DNA from: Candidatus Auribacterota bacterium
GTDB taxonomy: Bacteria > Auribacterota > Tritonobacteria > UBA1439
Length of the DNA stretch: 64,000 nt
Reading direction: 5' to 3'
Assembly: GCA_026392035.1 (NCBI GenBank)
Contig: JAPLCX010000064.1
Span: 25,130-89,129, forward strand
Shown: one piece after another, positions 17,707 through 25,739 of the stretch
Layout of the letters: the number at the start of each line of letters is the position of its first letter
Position numbering within the stretch: position 1 is the stretch's first letter
Notes under the pieces: model-generated
The model's database searches: none
What the model saw: only the letters and a program-made list of their open reading frames with translations
What the model was told of the DNA's origin: nothing
Program-made: the position numbers and the translations under genes

Positions 17707-18720
17707 ATGCGCATCGCATTGACGTGCAATCTCAAACCCCGGCTCTCCCCCACCCCCTCGCGCGAGGACTACTACGCTGAGTGGGACGACCGCGGCACCA
17801 TAGACGCGGTGGCAGCTGCCCTGTCAGAATCAGGCATGGTGGTGACAGTAGAAGCCGATGAGGATATCGCCGAAAATCTGAAGAAGGCGCAACCCGACAT
17901 GGTCTTCAATATCGCAGAGGGGATCAACTCGCCGAGCAGGGAATCCCAGGTCCCGGTCATCTGCGAGCTGCTGGGGATACCGTACACCGGCTCGGACCCG
18001 TTCACACTCGCCGCGTGCCTCAACAAGGCAAGGGCAAAGGAGGTCATGTCGTTCCACCACATTCCCACCCCGGCGTTCCAGGTGCTCACGCACCCCGAAG
18101 AGCCGCTCAACGGGTTGAAGTTTCCCGTGATCGTGAAGCCCCTGTGGGAGGGGTCGAGCATGGGGATCAGGGATGACTCACTCGTTTTCGACCGGAGCGA
18201 CATCCCCTCACGGGTGGAGAGAATTGTTTCTGAGTATCGCCAGCCCGCGATTCTGGAATCCTTCCTCAGCGGCAGGGAATTCACCGCCGCGCTGCTGGGG
18301 AACGAAGAGGGCCTGCGGGTGCTCCCATTGGTTGAAATCGATTTCCTGACGCTGCCCGAAGGCGCCAGCCGCATCTACTCCTATGAGGCCAAGTGGGTTT
18401 GGGACACACCGGGGGCACCCTTGAAAATATTCACCTGTCCGGCTGAGATCGAGCGCGAGATGGAAATGGCGATTGCAGATCTATGCAAGGAGGCGTATGT
18501 CGCGCTCGGCTGCCGCGACTGGTGCCGCATCGACGTGCGCCTGGATGAATCCATGAAACCGCACGTTCTGGAACTGAACCCCCTGCCCGGTATCCTCCCC
18601 GATCCCGATGAAAACTCCTGCTTCCCAAAAGCGGCGCGGGCGGCGGGGATGAGCTATGGCGATCTCATCAGGGAGGTCGTGCGCATCGCGCGCGCGCGCT
18701 ACGGCATGGGGGAGGCATAA
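17707..18720 (+). CDS. D-Ala-D-Ala ligase-like ATP-grasp protein (copy 2)
   Basis: A 337-residue ATP-grasp enzyme. The N-terminal domain MRIALTCNLKPRLSPTPSRE is followed by MVFNIAEGINSPSRESQVP, the Ddl substrate loop type. GIPYTGSDPFTLAACLNKA and FPVIVKPLWEGSSMGI form the ATP-binding part, and HVLELNPLPGILPDP is the metal-binding C-terminal motif. It has EGSSMGI, closer to true Ddl than the paralogue at 11309. The gene ends 6 bp before a GNAT gene and is followed by a lysine 2,3-aminomutase, so these three are almost certainly one operon. I infer ligation of an amino acid such as beta-lysine, or a small peptide, rather than cell-wall D-Ala-D-Ala. A simple Ddl role remains possible. Confidence 0.8.
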   Translation: MRIALTCNLKPRLSPTPSREDYYAEWDDRGTIDAVAAALSESGMVVTVEADEDIAENLKKAQPDMVFNIAEGINSPSRESQVPVICELLGIPYTGSDPFTLAACLNKARAKEVMSFHHIPTPAFQVLTHPEEPLNGLKFPVIVKPLWEGSSMGIRDDSLVFDRSDIPSRVERIVSEYRQPAILESFLSGREFTAALLGNEEGLRVLPLVEIDFLTLPEGASRIYSYEAKWVWDTPGAPLKIFTCPAEIEREMEMAIADLCKEAYVALGCRDWCRIDVRLDESMKPHVLELNPLPGILPDPDENSCFPKAARAAGMSYGDLIREVVRIARARYGMGEA

Positions 18721-18726
18721 CTCATC

Positions 18727-19224
18727 ATGAGCACGGTATCGATCCGTCCGATCAGGCGCGGCGACCGCGCGGGAATTGAGAGTTTGCTGAACCGCGCTTC
18801 CGAGTTCACGCGCGACGAGATCGCCTGCGCCCTGGAGCTCGTTGACTACTCGCTCGCGAACGGGAACAGCGATGAGGACTATGCCGTGTTCTGCGCCGAA
18901 TCACCTGAGAAAGGCATCATCGGTTTCGTCTGCTACGGCAAGACCCCCCTCACTCAGGCCACCTACGATCTCTACTGGATCGCCATTGATCCCGCGCGCC
19001 GGAGGGAAGGTGTGGGAAAACGCATGCTTACGTATCTCGAAGATATTTTGAGTGCACAGGGCGCTCGGCTCCTCGTGGCGGAGACCTCATCCCAGGCCGC
19101 CTACGCACAGGCGTGTTCGTTCTATGCCAAAGAGGGGTTCCGTGAGGAGTCCCGCATCAAAGACTTTTATGCGTCGGGAGATGATCTTTTGATTTACTGT
19201 AAGAGGTTTCAGAGCAGCAAATAA
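18727..19224 (+). CDS. GNAT family N-acetyltransferase
   Basis: A 165-residue GNAT. It begins VSIRPIRRGDRAGIESLL, has the central strand DLYWIAIDPARRREGVGKRM with the acetyl-CoA pyrophosphate-binding RxxGVGK loop, and ends with SQAAYAQACSFYAKEGFREE, the usual beta6/beta7 region. It uses acetyl-CoA to acylate an amine. It is too short (165 residues) to be the characterised beta-lysine acetyltransferase AblB, as I recall that enzyme's length. However, its position between an ATP-grasp ligase and a lysine 2,3-aminomutase suggests an amine derived from lysine or a ligated peptide. The gene starts 6 bp after the ligase and ends about 50 bp before the aminomutase. Confidence 0.85.
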   Translation: MSTVSIRPIRRGDRAGIESLLNRASEFTRDEIACALELVDYSLANGNSDEDYAVFCAESPEKGIIGFVCYGKTPLTQATYDLYWIAIDPARRREGVGKRMLTYLEDILSAQGARLLVAETSSQAAYAQACSFYAKEGFREESRIKDFYASGDDLLIYCKRFQSSK

Positions 19225-19273
19225 CTACCGAGCAACGCTCGCATGCATGGCGAGCTCAAGGGAGGAGGAAACA

Positions 19274-20458
19274 TTGCAGTCGCGATTGAGAACCACCATC
19301 TGGAAGGATGTCCCGGAAACTGATTGGAACAACTGGAAATGGCAGGTGAAGAATCGGGTCACCGCGCTCGCGGAGCTCTCCCGGCTCGTGAAACTCACCG
19401 CGGAGGAAGAGAGCGGCATCAGGCGCGAGGAGGACAGGCTCCCCATGGCGATCACGCCGTACTTTCTCTGCCAGATAGATGCTGACAACCCCGACTGCCC
19501 CCTGAGGAAACAGGTCATCCCGCACATCGAGGAGCATTTCTTCTGCTCGCGCGAGATGCAAGACCCCTGCGGCGAGGAGAAGGATTCGCCCGTCCCCGGG
19601 GTGGTGCACCGCTACCCCGACCGCGTCCTCCTGATCGCCACCGAGGCGTGCGTGAGCTACTGCCGCTACTGCACGCGCAAGCGCATCGTCGGGAGGAGGA
19701 CACAGAGCATCGACCGGGAGCAGCTCGCGAGGGCGTGCGACTACATCAGCGGCAACAAGAAGATACGGGACGTGCTCATCTCCGGGGGCGACCCGCTGTC
19801 GCTGTGCGATGAGAAGATCGAAACGATCATGAAGTCGCTCAGGGCGATCAAGCACGTCGAGATCCTGAGAATCGGGACCCGGGTTCCGGTCTTCCTCCCT
19901 CAGCGGATAACCCCGGAGCTGGTGGGGATGCTGAAAAGGTACCACCCGGTATATGTGAGCATCCATTTCTCCCACCCGCGGGAGATCACCCCCGAAACCT
20001 CAAGGGCGTGCGAGATGCTCGCCGACGCCGGCATCCCCCTGGGGAGCCAGACGGTGCTCCTCAGGAACATCAACGACAATGCGGTGACGATCAAAAAGCT
20101 GCTCCAGGAACTGTTGAGAATCCGCGTGAGGCCATACTACCTCTACCAGTGCGACCTCGCCGTCGGGACCGAGCATTTCCGCACGCCGATCTCCACGGGG
20201 ATCAACATCATCGAGAAGCTCCGCGGCCACACCACCGGCTACGCCGTCCCCACCTTCGTGGTGGACGCCCCCGGCGGCGGCGGGAAGATACCGTTGAGCC
20301 CGAGCTACTTTATCTCGCTGGTCGAGGGGAGGGCCGTCCTGAGGAACTACGAGGGGAAGATCTTCGAATACCCGGAGCCGATGGACGCGCAGCGGCTCAA
20401 GCTGAAGCTGTGCAAGGAGGAGATCCACGAAAAAACCCCGCCCCTCCTGGTCACATAG
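19274..20458 (+). CDS. KamA-family lysine 2,3-aminomutase
   Basis: A 394-residue PLP- and SAM-dependent radical enzyme converting L-lysine to beta-lysine. Numbering from the TTG at 19274, ACVSYCRYCTRKR gives cluster ligands C126, C130 and C133. RNINDNAVTIKKLLQEL and YYLYQCDLAVGTEHFRT carry the substrate-binding Asp. VVDAPGGGGKIPL supplies the second substrate Asp and the PLP lysine, as known for clostridial KamA. A TTG start is preferred because AAGGGAGGAGG lies six bases upstream of it; an in-frame ATG at 19247 would sit before that ribosome-binding site. The EF-P modifying paralogue EpmB is normally shorter, about 340 residues, so the longer KamA form fits better. It ends the ATP-grasp/GNAT/KamA operon. 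Confidence 0.85.
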   Translation: MQSRLRTTIWKDVPETDWNNWKWQVKNRVTALAELSRLVKLTAEEESGIRREEDRLPMAITPYFLCQIDADNPDCPLRKQVIPHIEEHFFCSREMQDPCGEEKDSPVPGVVHRYPDRVLLIATEACVSYCRYCTRKRIVGRRTQSIDREQLARACDYISGNKKIRDVLISGGDPLSLCDEKIETIMKSLRAIKHVEILRIGTRVPVFLPQRITPELVGMLKRYHPVYVSIHFSHPREITPETSRACEMLADAGIPLGSQTVLLRNINDNAVTIKKLLQELLRIRVRPYYLYQCDLAVGTEHFRTPISTGINIIEKLRGHTTGYAVPTFVVDAPGGGGKIPLSPSYFISLVEGRAVLRNYEGKIFEYPEPMDAQRLKLKLCKEEIHEKTPPLLVT

Positions 20459-20545
20459 CAGAGCGCGTTTGATCCGTTTGAACCGTCTTCAGCCGTAGGA
20501 CGCCCCATTTTCTCTTCCTGATTAAGATCCCGTCCCTCTGATCTC

Positions 20546-20797
20546 GTAGCCGAGACTTCGGTCTCGGCTCTGTAAAAAGGGTGCATGAGCCGCGGATTGG
20601 CGCGGATAAACACGGAATTTGGATACCCGAAAAGTTATCCACAGCGTAGCCGACACTTAAGTGTCGGCTACGGCAGATGGTTAGTGTGGTGTCTCGGAAG
20701 TAGCATTCAAAAGTCCTGTCATTGCGAGGAGCGTAGCGACGAAGCAATCTCATGATTGCCAATATGTTGAGATCGCTTCGCTTTCGCTCGCGATGAC
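20546..20797. repeat. two CTTAAG-type palindromes plus a long inverted repeat in a 397-bp gene-free gap
   Basis: This gap after kamA has no gene. It holds a cgtagccgagac-ttcg-gtctcggctc hairpin at 20546-20571 and a perfect 28-base palindrome at 20645-20672 (arms of 14, centre cttaag). Between them is a short run of cggataaacacgg words. An imperfect inverted repeat follows at 20718-20797, starting gtcattgcgaggagcg and ending cgctcgcgatgac. Related CTTAAG palindromes occur at 43630-43653 and 52111-52138. Confidence 0.8.
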
Positions 20798-20855
20798 AGA
20801 CATATGCTAGGAATTTCCGTGACAAGACATTAGATGATTTCAACAGAGGTCGTGC

Positions 20856-22610
20856 ATGAACCGCCGGCACGTGATTCTGGCCGCCATTCTGATTGCACCG
20901 TGCGCGCTCAACGCCCAGCTCGGCAACTTCCCCTGGCCGATGTTTCACAAGGATGCCCGGCATACCGGCATGAGCTGGTCATACTCGGGCCCCTCCCAGG
21001 GCGACCTGTACTGGAGCTATTACACCGGGGGCGCGGTGCTCTCCTCGCCCGCCATCGGTTCCAACGGCGGCATCTACGCGGGATCGGATTCCCGAGCCCT
21101 CTACGCCCTGACGTCTCTCGGCGCTCTCACGTGGAGTTACACGACAGGGGGGGCGATCCAATCCTCCCCCGCCATCGGGTCTGACGGGCGCATCCACGCC
21201 GGCTCTCAAGACAACAATCTTTATGTAGTGAGCAGCGTCGGGAACCTTGCGTGGAGCTATTACCTGGGGGGGGATAGTTACCATTTCTCGTCGCCGGCGC
21301 TCGGCTTAAACGGACGGATATATGTCGGATCACGCGATTACCAGGTATACGCGTTTAACTCCAATGGCGCTCTTGCATGGACTTACGCAACCACCAACCT
21401 CATAATTTCCTCCCCCGCCATTGATTCTGCCGGGCGCATCTCTGCCGCCTCCGCCGACAAGCATTTCTATATGGTTAATTCCGCGGGTTCTCTCGCATGG
21501 AGTTATGAGATTGGATACCAGTCGAACACCTCTCCTTCGATAGGCCCGGACGGCAGGGTTTATCTTGGTGTGGACAATACTCCCCCCGAAGGTTCAAATT
21601 ACGGCAGGTTCTGCGCGTTCACGTCGAAAGGTTCCCTCGTGTGGAGTTACGGGACCGGGGATGGAGCATTGGGAGTGGAATATGTCTGTCCCGCCATAGA
21701 TAATTCCGGGAGGATATTCGCAGGCAGCAATGACAATATTGTTTACTGCCTCTCGTCCACCGGCAGTTTCGCCTGGAGTTACAGAACGGGAGCTGACGTG
21801 CAATCTTCCGCCACATTGGGATCTGACGGGATGGTTTACATCGGCTCCGAGGACACCACGTTCTATGCGTTCACTTCCTCGGGCGCCCTCGCCTGGACAT
21901 ATTTCACCGGAGGCCATGTTGATTCCTCCCCCGCCATAGGTTCGGATGGAAGGGTGTTTGTGGGCTCCAATGATGCCAACATCTACGCATTCAGGCAGCA
22001 ACCGACTGCCACGGTCACGCCGACGCACACGAGCACACCGACGCGCACGCCCACACCAACAGTTACGAGGACTCCGACCATCACGCAAACGCCGACCCAG
22101 ACGCAGATTCCCACTCAAACACCGACAACGACGCCGACTCCCACTCAAACGCCGACGTGGACGCCTGCTCCACCGTTCACCTCAACACCGGCCATCACAC
22201 TCACGCCCACCGCCGGACCGAGTCCCCAACCCACATCCGCCTCGCTCCTCGGAGTGACGGTAAACAGCACTTCCCTCTCGGCGGGGAATCCATTCACGGT
22301 TGATGTTGTCGTACAGCCGATCAGACAGGCCTTCGACGCATGGGGGGTGATCAAGGGGCCCGGCGTGATTTACTCATTCATACTCAACAAACCGGGCAGC
22401 CTCCGCAAGGGAGCAAGACCCATTGTCAGAAATGTGGCCGGCTTGAGGAAACCGTACCATGGAACACTCTTCTCGATGCCGAAGCTCCCCGCGGGCATCG
22501 CGGGTGATTATCTTGTCATCGTGGCGCTCGTAAAGCCAGGCGTCTCGCCGAAGGGCGTGGAGAGCGCTATCTCCGGCTACGCGGATCAAAAATCCGTGAC
22601 GATGCATTAG
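20856..22610 (+). CDS. exported PQQ-type beta-propeller protein with Pro/Thr linker and C-terminal domain
   Basis: A 584-residue protein. The signal peptide MNRRHVILAAILIAPCALNA precedes nine or so repeats of about 40 residues built on SSPAIGSDGRIYAGS and ALYALTSLGALTWSY, which form a PQQ/WD40-like beta-propeller (about 40-385). A PTPTQTPT-type linker of about 75 residues (386-460) joins it to a C-terminal Ig-like domain (about 465-584: SASLLGVTVNSTSLSAG, FDAWGVIKGPGVIYSF). No PQQ-binding or catalytic residues are evident, so it is probably a binding or structural surface protein. The C-terminal domain resembles the ends of the GH26-like and GloVer proteins in this window. The gene is monocistronic. 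Confidence 0.8.
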   Translation: MNRRHVILAAILIAPCALNAQLGNFPWPMFHKDARHTGMSWSYSGPSQGDLYWSYYTGGAVLSSPAIGSNGGIYAGSDSRALYALTSLGALTWSYTTGGAIQSSPAIGSDGRIHAGSQDNNLYVVSSVGNLAWSYYLGGDSYHFSSPALGLNGRIYVGSRDYQVYAFNSNGALAWTYATTNLIISSPAIDSAGRISAASADKHFYMVNSAGSLAWSYEIGYQSNTSPSIGPDGRVYLGVDNTPPEGSNYGRFCAFTSKGSLVWSYGTGDGALGVEYVCPAIDNSGRIFAGSNDNIVYCLSSTGSFAWSYRTGADVQSSATLGSDGMVYIGSEDTTFYAFTSSGALAWTYFTGGHVDSSPAIGSDGRVFVGSNDANIYAFRQQPTATVTPTHTSTPTRTPTPTVTRTPTITQTPTQTQIPTQTPTTTPTPTQTPTWTPAPPFTSTPAITLTPTAGPSPQPTSASLLGVTVNSTSLSAGNPFTVDVVVQPIRQAFDAWGVIKGPGVIYSFILNKPGSLRKGARPIVRNVAGLRKPYHGTLFSMPKLPAGIAGDYLVIVALVKPGVSPKGVESAISGYADQKSVTMH

Positions 22611-22776
22611 AACTACTGGCGCCCTAGAGCACTGCACCTCGCAGGAGAGAATTAGACCTCCGCTGCTCAAAGAGGGTGAACACAAGCTTATGGGGGCCGG
22701 CCATGGCACCGGCGGTCATTAGTCACGTGCACATGCCTGTTCATTCTCAGCGTAAAAATATTTTTAGATTATCTAT

Positions 22777-22805
22777 TGACAGAAAAACGGCAGTATAGTA
22801 GTTTG
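22777..22805 (+). promoter_or_regulatory. predicted sigma70-type promoter of the small exported protein gene
   Basis: TTGACA (22777-22782), 17-bp spacer, TAGTTT (22800-22805) in an AT-rich stretch. It lies about 65 bases before the strong ribosome-binding site AAGGAGGTG at 22861-22869. The hexamer pattern matches the promoters at 17304 and 46935. Confidence 0.6.
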
Positions 22806-22870
22806 CGTATACATGGAGGTGCACAATATCATCATGGACTCTGCATAGACATAATGCAGAAAGGAGGTGG

Positions 22871-23350
22871 GTGTTGAAGAAGCTGGTGGCTCTAGTTCTT
22901 GCCGTAACGTTCAGCTCAGTTTGTAGTGTCGCGCCGATCCTTGCGGGTGAGGGCCCCATGCCGGCGAGCGAACCCGCCGCAGTGACAAGCGGGGCTCCGG
23001 TGACATCCGGAGGGCCGGGATGGACCCTGGCGGGCGGGGCGAAAGAGAAGAATCCCACGCTTGCCGGGATCATGTCGTTCATCGTGCCCGGTTCAGGCCA
23101 GTGGTACAATGGCGAGCTCCTCACATGGAAAACTGCCGCGATGATCGCGGCCGAGGGCGGCTCCATATTCGTTCTCGCGTTCTTCGCCGCGCGCGGCCCC
23201 ACGGGAGTGGCGTTCGCGGGCATGGGCGGTATGATCGCGACCGCCGCAGTGAGCAGCTGGGACGCCTGGCGTTCCGCGAAGAGAATCAACGGCCTTGCGC
23301 TTGAAATGGACAAGAACCGGACGATGGTGAGCTACAATATTCCCTTTTAA
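22871..23350 (+). CDS. small exported membrane protein, DUF5683/TM2-like
   Basis: A 159-residue protein with a cleavable signal (LKKLVALVLAVTFSSVCS) and a Pro/Ala/Ser-rich spacer. It has two hydrophobic hairpin segments: NPTLAGIMSFIVPGSGQWYN, continued by TAAMIAAEGGSIFVLAFFAA, and GVAFAGMGGMIATAAVSSWD. The motif PxxAxxxSxxxPGxGQxYxG is characteristic of DUF5683 and TM2-related small membrane proteins of unknown role. The ribosome-binding site AAGGAGGTG is almost a perfect match to the 16S tail. It sits 3 bases before the GTG at 22871 and 6 bases before a TTG at 22874, so TTG may be the true start. With its own promoter and terminator it is a well-expressed single-gene transcript. Confidence 0.75.
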   Translation: MLKKLVALVLAVTFSSVCSVAPILAGEGPMPASEPAAVTSGAPVTSGGPGWTLAGGAKEKNPTLAGIMSFIVPGSGQWYNGELLTWKTAAMIAAEGGSIFVLAFFAARGPTGVAFAGMGGMIATAAVSSWDAWRSAKRINGLALEMDKNRTMVSYNIPF

Positions 23351-23389
23351 CACAGGCTGCCTTCGTGCGGTTTTATAAAGAAGCAATAG

Positions 23390-23423
23390 AACCTCCTGGG
23401 CTCTCGGGCTCGGGAGGTTTTTT
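23390..23423 (+). terminator. rho-independent terminator after the DUF5683-like gene
   Basis: aacctcc pairs with ggaggtt, with an additional gggctc/gggctc inner region, and is followed by TTTTTT at 23418-23423. It lies about 40 bases after the stop codon on the same strand. Confidence 0.8.
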
Positions 23424-23511
23424 ATGCCCACACATAGCGCGCCTGAACCAGATATAAATACAGATACATATTATGAAACAGGATGCACGCAGTTGGTTAC
23501 CACGGCCGACA

Positions 23512-23580
23512 GTTTGAAGTGTAAGGTGTAACGTATAAGGAGCGCGATATTCTTTCAACTTTATGCTTTTTACCGTAGTG
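23512..23580. repeat. word-repeat inverted element (aagtgtaaggtgtaacg / ctttcaactttatgc)
   Basis: The left arm 'gtttgaagtgtaaggtgtaa' is imperfectly complementary to the right arm 'ctttcaactttatgcttttt', with a 10-15-base loop. The same words occur at 47160-47202, 50786-50985 and 56921-56957. It lies in the 326-bp gap before the first Mla permease gene, which otherwise contains the terminator and nothing else I recognise. Confidence 0.55.
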
Positions 23581-23676
23581 AGCATCTGTGGTTTAAATAT
23601 ATTACTGTTCCCGGCGTTGCGGATTCGGGCGGAATATGGTAAGAATAAACAACTTCAGAGGGCTACATAACCGTCC

Positions 23677-24423
23677 ATGCGATTCATCATTGAGGTTGGC
23701 GCCATAGCGCTCTTCGGGATCAGGAGCATCTCATGGGCCCTCAGGCCTCCCTTCTTCTTCAGGGAGACACTCAGGCAGATGGCCCGCGTGGGCGGGCGCT
23801 GCCTCGTGCCCGTGATCGGCGTGGTCGCCCCGTTCGGGATGATCATCACGCTCCAGGGACTGCACATCGTCAATCTCTTCGGCGTGGACAGAATGCTGAG
23901 CAGCATCCTCGCGGCGTCGCTCCTGCGTGAACTCTCTCCCGGCCTCTGTGGAATCATGATGGCGGCGCAGGCGGGCAGCACGGCGGCAGCCGAGCTCGGA
24001 ACCATGCGCGTCAAGGAGGAGGTGGACGCCCTCTCGGTGATGGCGGTCAACCCCTTTCAGCACCTCGTCGCCCCACGACTGATCGCGCTCACCCTGATGT
24101 GCCCCATCGTGAACGCGATCGCATGCTTCAGCGGGATCATCAGCGGCTATGTCTCGGCGGTGATACTCAAGGGGGTCAACCGGGGAGCCTTCATGGCGAA
24201 TCTCTACAGCTTCGTGGACATCATAGATATCTGGGGAGGGATCATCAAGACCCTCGTCTTTGGATTCATCATCGGGTTGATAAGCTGCTACTACGGCTAC
24301 CACGTGAGAGGGGGGGCGGAGGGCGTCGGCAGGGCGGCGAACGATGCCGTCGTCCGTTCCATCATCACCTTTCTGGGGGTGAACTACTTCTTGACATCAG
24401 CGCTTCTCGCGCTAGCCAAATAA
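23677..24423 (+). CDS. MlaE/YrbE-family lipid ABC transporter permease (1)
   Basis: A 248-residue integral membrane protein of the MlaE family. It has an amphipathic N-terminal helix and five or six spans. The conserved family motif region MMAAQAGSTAAAELGTMRVK then EVDALSVMAVNPFQHLVAPR precedes the cytoplasmic coupling region, and GFIIGLISCYYGYHVRGGAE then GVGRAANDAVV is at the C-terminus. MlaE dimers form the membrane core of the complex that moves phospholipids between inner and outer membranes. This one is paired with a second MlaE-like gene (24498), an ATPase and an MCE protein. The complex may therefore have a heterodimeric permease, as is common in actinobacterial Mce systems, rather than the MlaE homodimer of E. 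coli. Confidence 0.9.
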   Translation: MRFIIEVGAIALFGIRSISWALRPPFFFRETLRQMARVGGRCLVPVIGVVAPFGMIITLQGLHIVNLFGVDRMLSSILAASLLRELSPGLCGIMMAAQAGSTAAAELGTMRVKEEVDALSVMAVNPFQHLVAPRLIALTLMCPIVNAIACFSGIISGYVSAVILKGVNRGAFMANLYSFVDIIDIWGGIIKTLVFGFIIGLISCYYGYHVRGGAEGVGRAANDAVVRSIITFLGVNYFLTSALLALAK

Positions 24424-24480
24424 TGCGAGCGGGCACGATAACTCATGCCCCTACAGGGGCTTCGCTTCTCGCATCAGCCA
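24424..24480. repeat. short inverted repeat between the two permease genes
   Basis: atgcgag at the left and ctcgcat at the right enclose a near-palindrome, tgcccctacaggggc. The junction between the permease genes is therefore also occupied by an inverted repeat, though a shorter one than at other junctions. Confidence 0.5.
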
Positions 24481-24497
24481 ACTGATTGAGGCGGCAC

Positions 24498-25265
24498 ATG
24501 GTCACAGACAATCGGCACAACCCACTCGCTGCGGGGATCGCGCAGGTTGGAGGGTGGGGAATCTTCAGCGCGCGGGCAATGCACTGGGCCTTTGGCTCGC
24601 CGCCGCTCGTCGCCACTGTGATCGAGGAGGTGTACCGCATCGGGGTTCAATCGCTTTTTATCGTGTGCGCAGTCGCCGTGTTCATCGGCGGCAATATCGC
24701 CCTCCAGGGGTACTACGTCTTCAGGGAGTTCGGGGGGCAGAATCTCGTGGGGATTTTCGTCGCCCTCGCCTGCGTGCGCGAGATGGGCCCCATCGTCGCG
24801 GGATCGATGGTCGCGGCCAAGGCGGGCACCGCCATGGCCGCCTCGATCGCCACCATGCGCGTCAAGGGGCAGATAGACGCGCTCGAGGTCATGGCGGTCA
24901 ATCCCTACCGGTACCTCATCGCCCCGCGCGCGATCGCCGCGCTGATCGCCCTCCCGATCCTCGTGGTGTTCGCTGATTTCTTCACCGTCGCCGCCGCATA
25001 TTGCGTCTCCGTGTTCCAGCTCGGCGTCAGCTCGGGCACCTTCATGGAAAATGTGGCGAGCTACACAAAGATGAGCGACATCTTCTTCGGCATGGTCAAG
25101 GGGATGGTGTTCGCGCTCCTGATCTGCCTACTCAGCTGTTATCAGGGGTACTATTCTGAGCCGGGCCCCGAGGGCGTGGGGAGGGCAACCAACAGGGCGG
25201 TGGTGAGCGTGTGCGTCGTATGCATTATTGTGAATTACCTTTTAAGTGAGCTCATGTACGGCTAA
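24498..25265 (+). CDS. MlaE/YrbE-family lipid ABC transporter permease (2)
   Basis: A 255-residue MlaE-family permease. It contains FIGGNIALQGYYVFREFGGQ, VREMGPIVAGSMVAAKAGTA with MAASIATMRVKGQIDALEVM, and the closing YQGYYSEPGPEGVGRATNRA, all typical of the family. It is clearly homologous to the permease just upstream (about one third of aligned residues identical by eye), so the pair arose by duplication and probably heterodimerises. I chose the ATG at 24498, which has GAGG six bases upstream; the frame is open four codons earlier to a TTG. Between this gene and the ATPase lies a mobile-looking element with a four-helix-bundle gene, which splits the operon. Confidence 0.88.
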   Translation: MVTDNRHNPLAAGIAQVGGWGIFSARAMHWAFGSPPLVATVIEEVYRIGVQSLFIVCAVAVFIGGNIALQGYYVFREFGGQNLVGIFVALACVREMGPIVAGSMVAAKAGTAMAASIATMRVKGQIDALEVMAVNPYRYLIAPRAIAALIALPILVVFADFFTVAAAYCVSVFQLGVSSGTFMENVASYTKMSDIFFGMVKGMVFALLICLLSCYQGYYSEPGPEGVGRATNRAVVSVCVVCIIVNYLLSELMYG

Positions 25266-25278
25266 ATACTCGTGAGGC

Positions 25279-25739
25279 GTATCTCGTATTTCGTATCTCG
25301 TATTGTGCATCTCGCAAGCACATGCACAAGGGACATGAAGAATGAAAGACAAAATAATCAGTTTTAGGGATCTTGAGGTGTGGCAGTTGGGGAAACTGAT
25401 TGTGGTAGAAATCTATACGACAACAAAAACGTTCCCGCCTGAGGAGATATATTGCCTCACCAACCAGATGCGGCGGGCGGCAGTCTCCATTCCATCAAAC
25501 ATAGCAGAAGGTTTCAGCAGGTATCACAACAAAGAATACCGCCAGCTGCTTTTCGTAGCCCTCGGATCTTGTGCTGAACTGGAAACCCAAATTGAGATAG
25601 CTTGCGAATTGGGTTACCTCGATACGTCCTCACGCCAAAGCCTGCTCGAAAAGTTGGATCACGAATCGCGAATGTTACGGAACTTAATTAAAAAACTCTA
25701 AGGACGAGATACAAAATACGATATACGAGATACAGAACG
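25279..25739. mobile_element. word-repeat inverted element containing a four-helix-bundle gene (element A)
   Basis: The left arm at 25279-25314 iterates gtatctcgtatttcgtat, and the right arm at 25705-25739 iterates cgagatacaaaatacgatat; the arms are imperfect inverted complements over about 30 bases. The loop of about 390 bp is almost filled by the S23/IVP-type gene at 25342-25701. The element lies inside the Mla operon between permease 2 and the ATPase. Its right arm reaches the start codon of the ATPase gene, which consequently lacks a clear ribosome-binding site. Confidence 0.75.
25342..25701 (+). CDS. four helix bundle protein (S23/IVP, 23S rRNA-intervening-sequence family)
   Basis: A 119-residue protein, all alpha. 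FRDLEVWQLGKLIVVEIYTT, YCLTNQMRRAAVSIPSNIAE, GFSRYHNKEYRQLLFVALGS and CAELETQIEIACELGYLD are the four helices and the signature of the TIGR02436/PF05635 family. The family was named from ORFs inside 23S rRNA intervening sequences and is structurally related to Avd of diversity-generating retroelements. Its biochemical role is unknown. Here it is not in rRNA but in the loop of an inverted-repeat element between Mla genes, so it is probably a passenger or mobility factor of the element rather than part of lipid transport. A second, distant relative sits in the ilv operon at 33583. Confidence 0.88.
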   Translation: MKDKIISFRDLEVWQLGKLIVVEIYTTTKTFPPEEIYCLTNQMRRAAVSIPSNIAEGFSRYHNKEYRQLLFVALGSCAELETQIEIACELGYLDTSSRQSLLEKLDHESRMLRNLIKKL

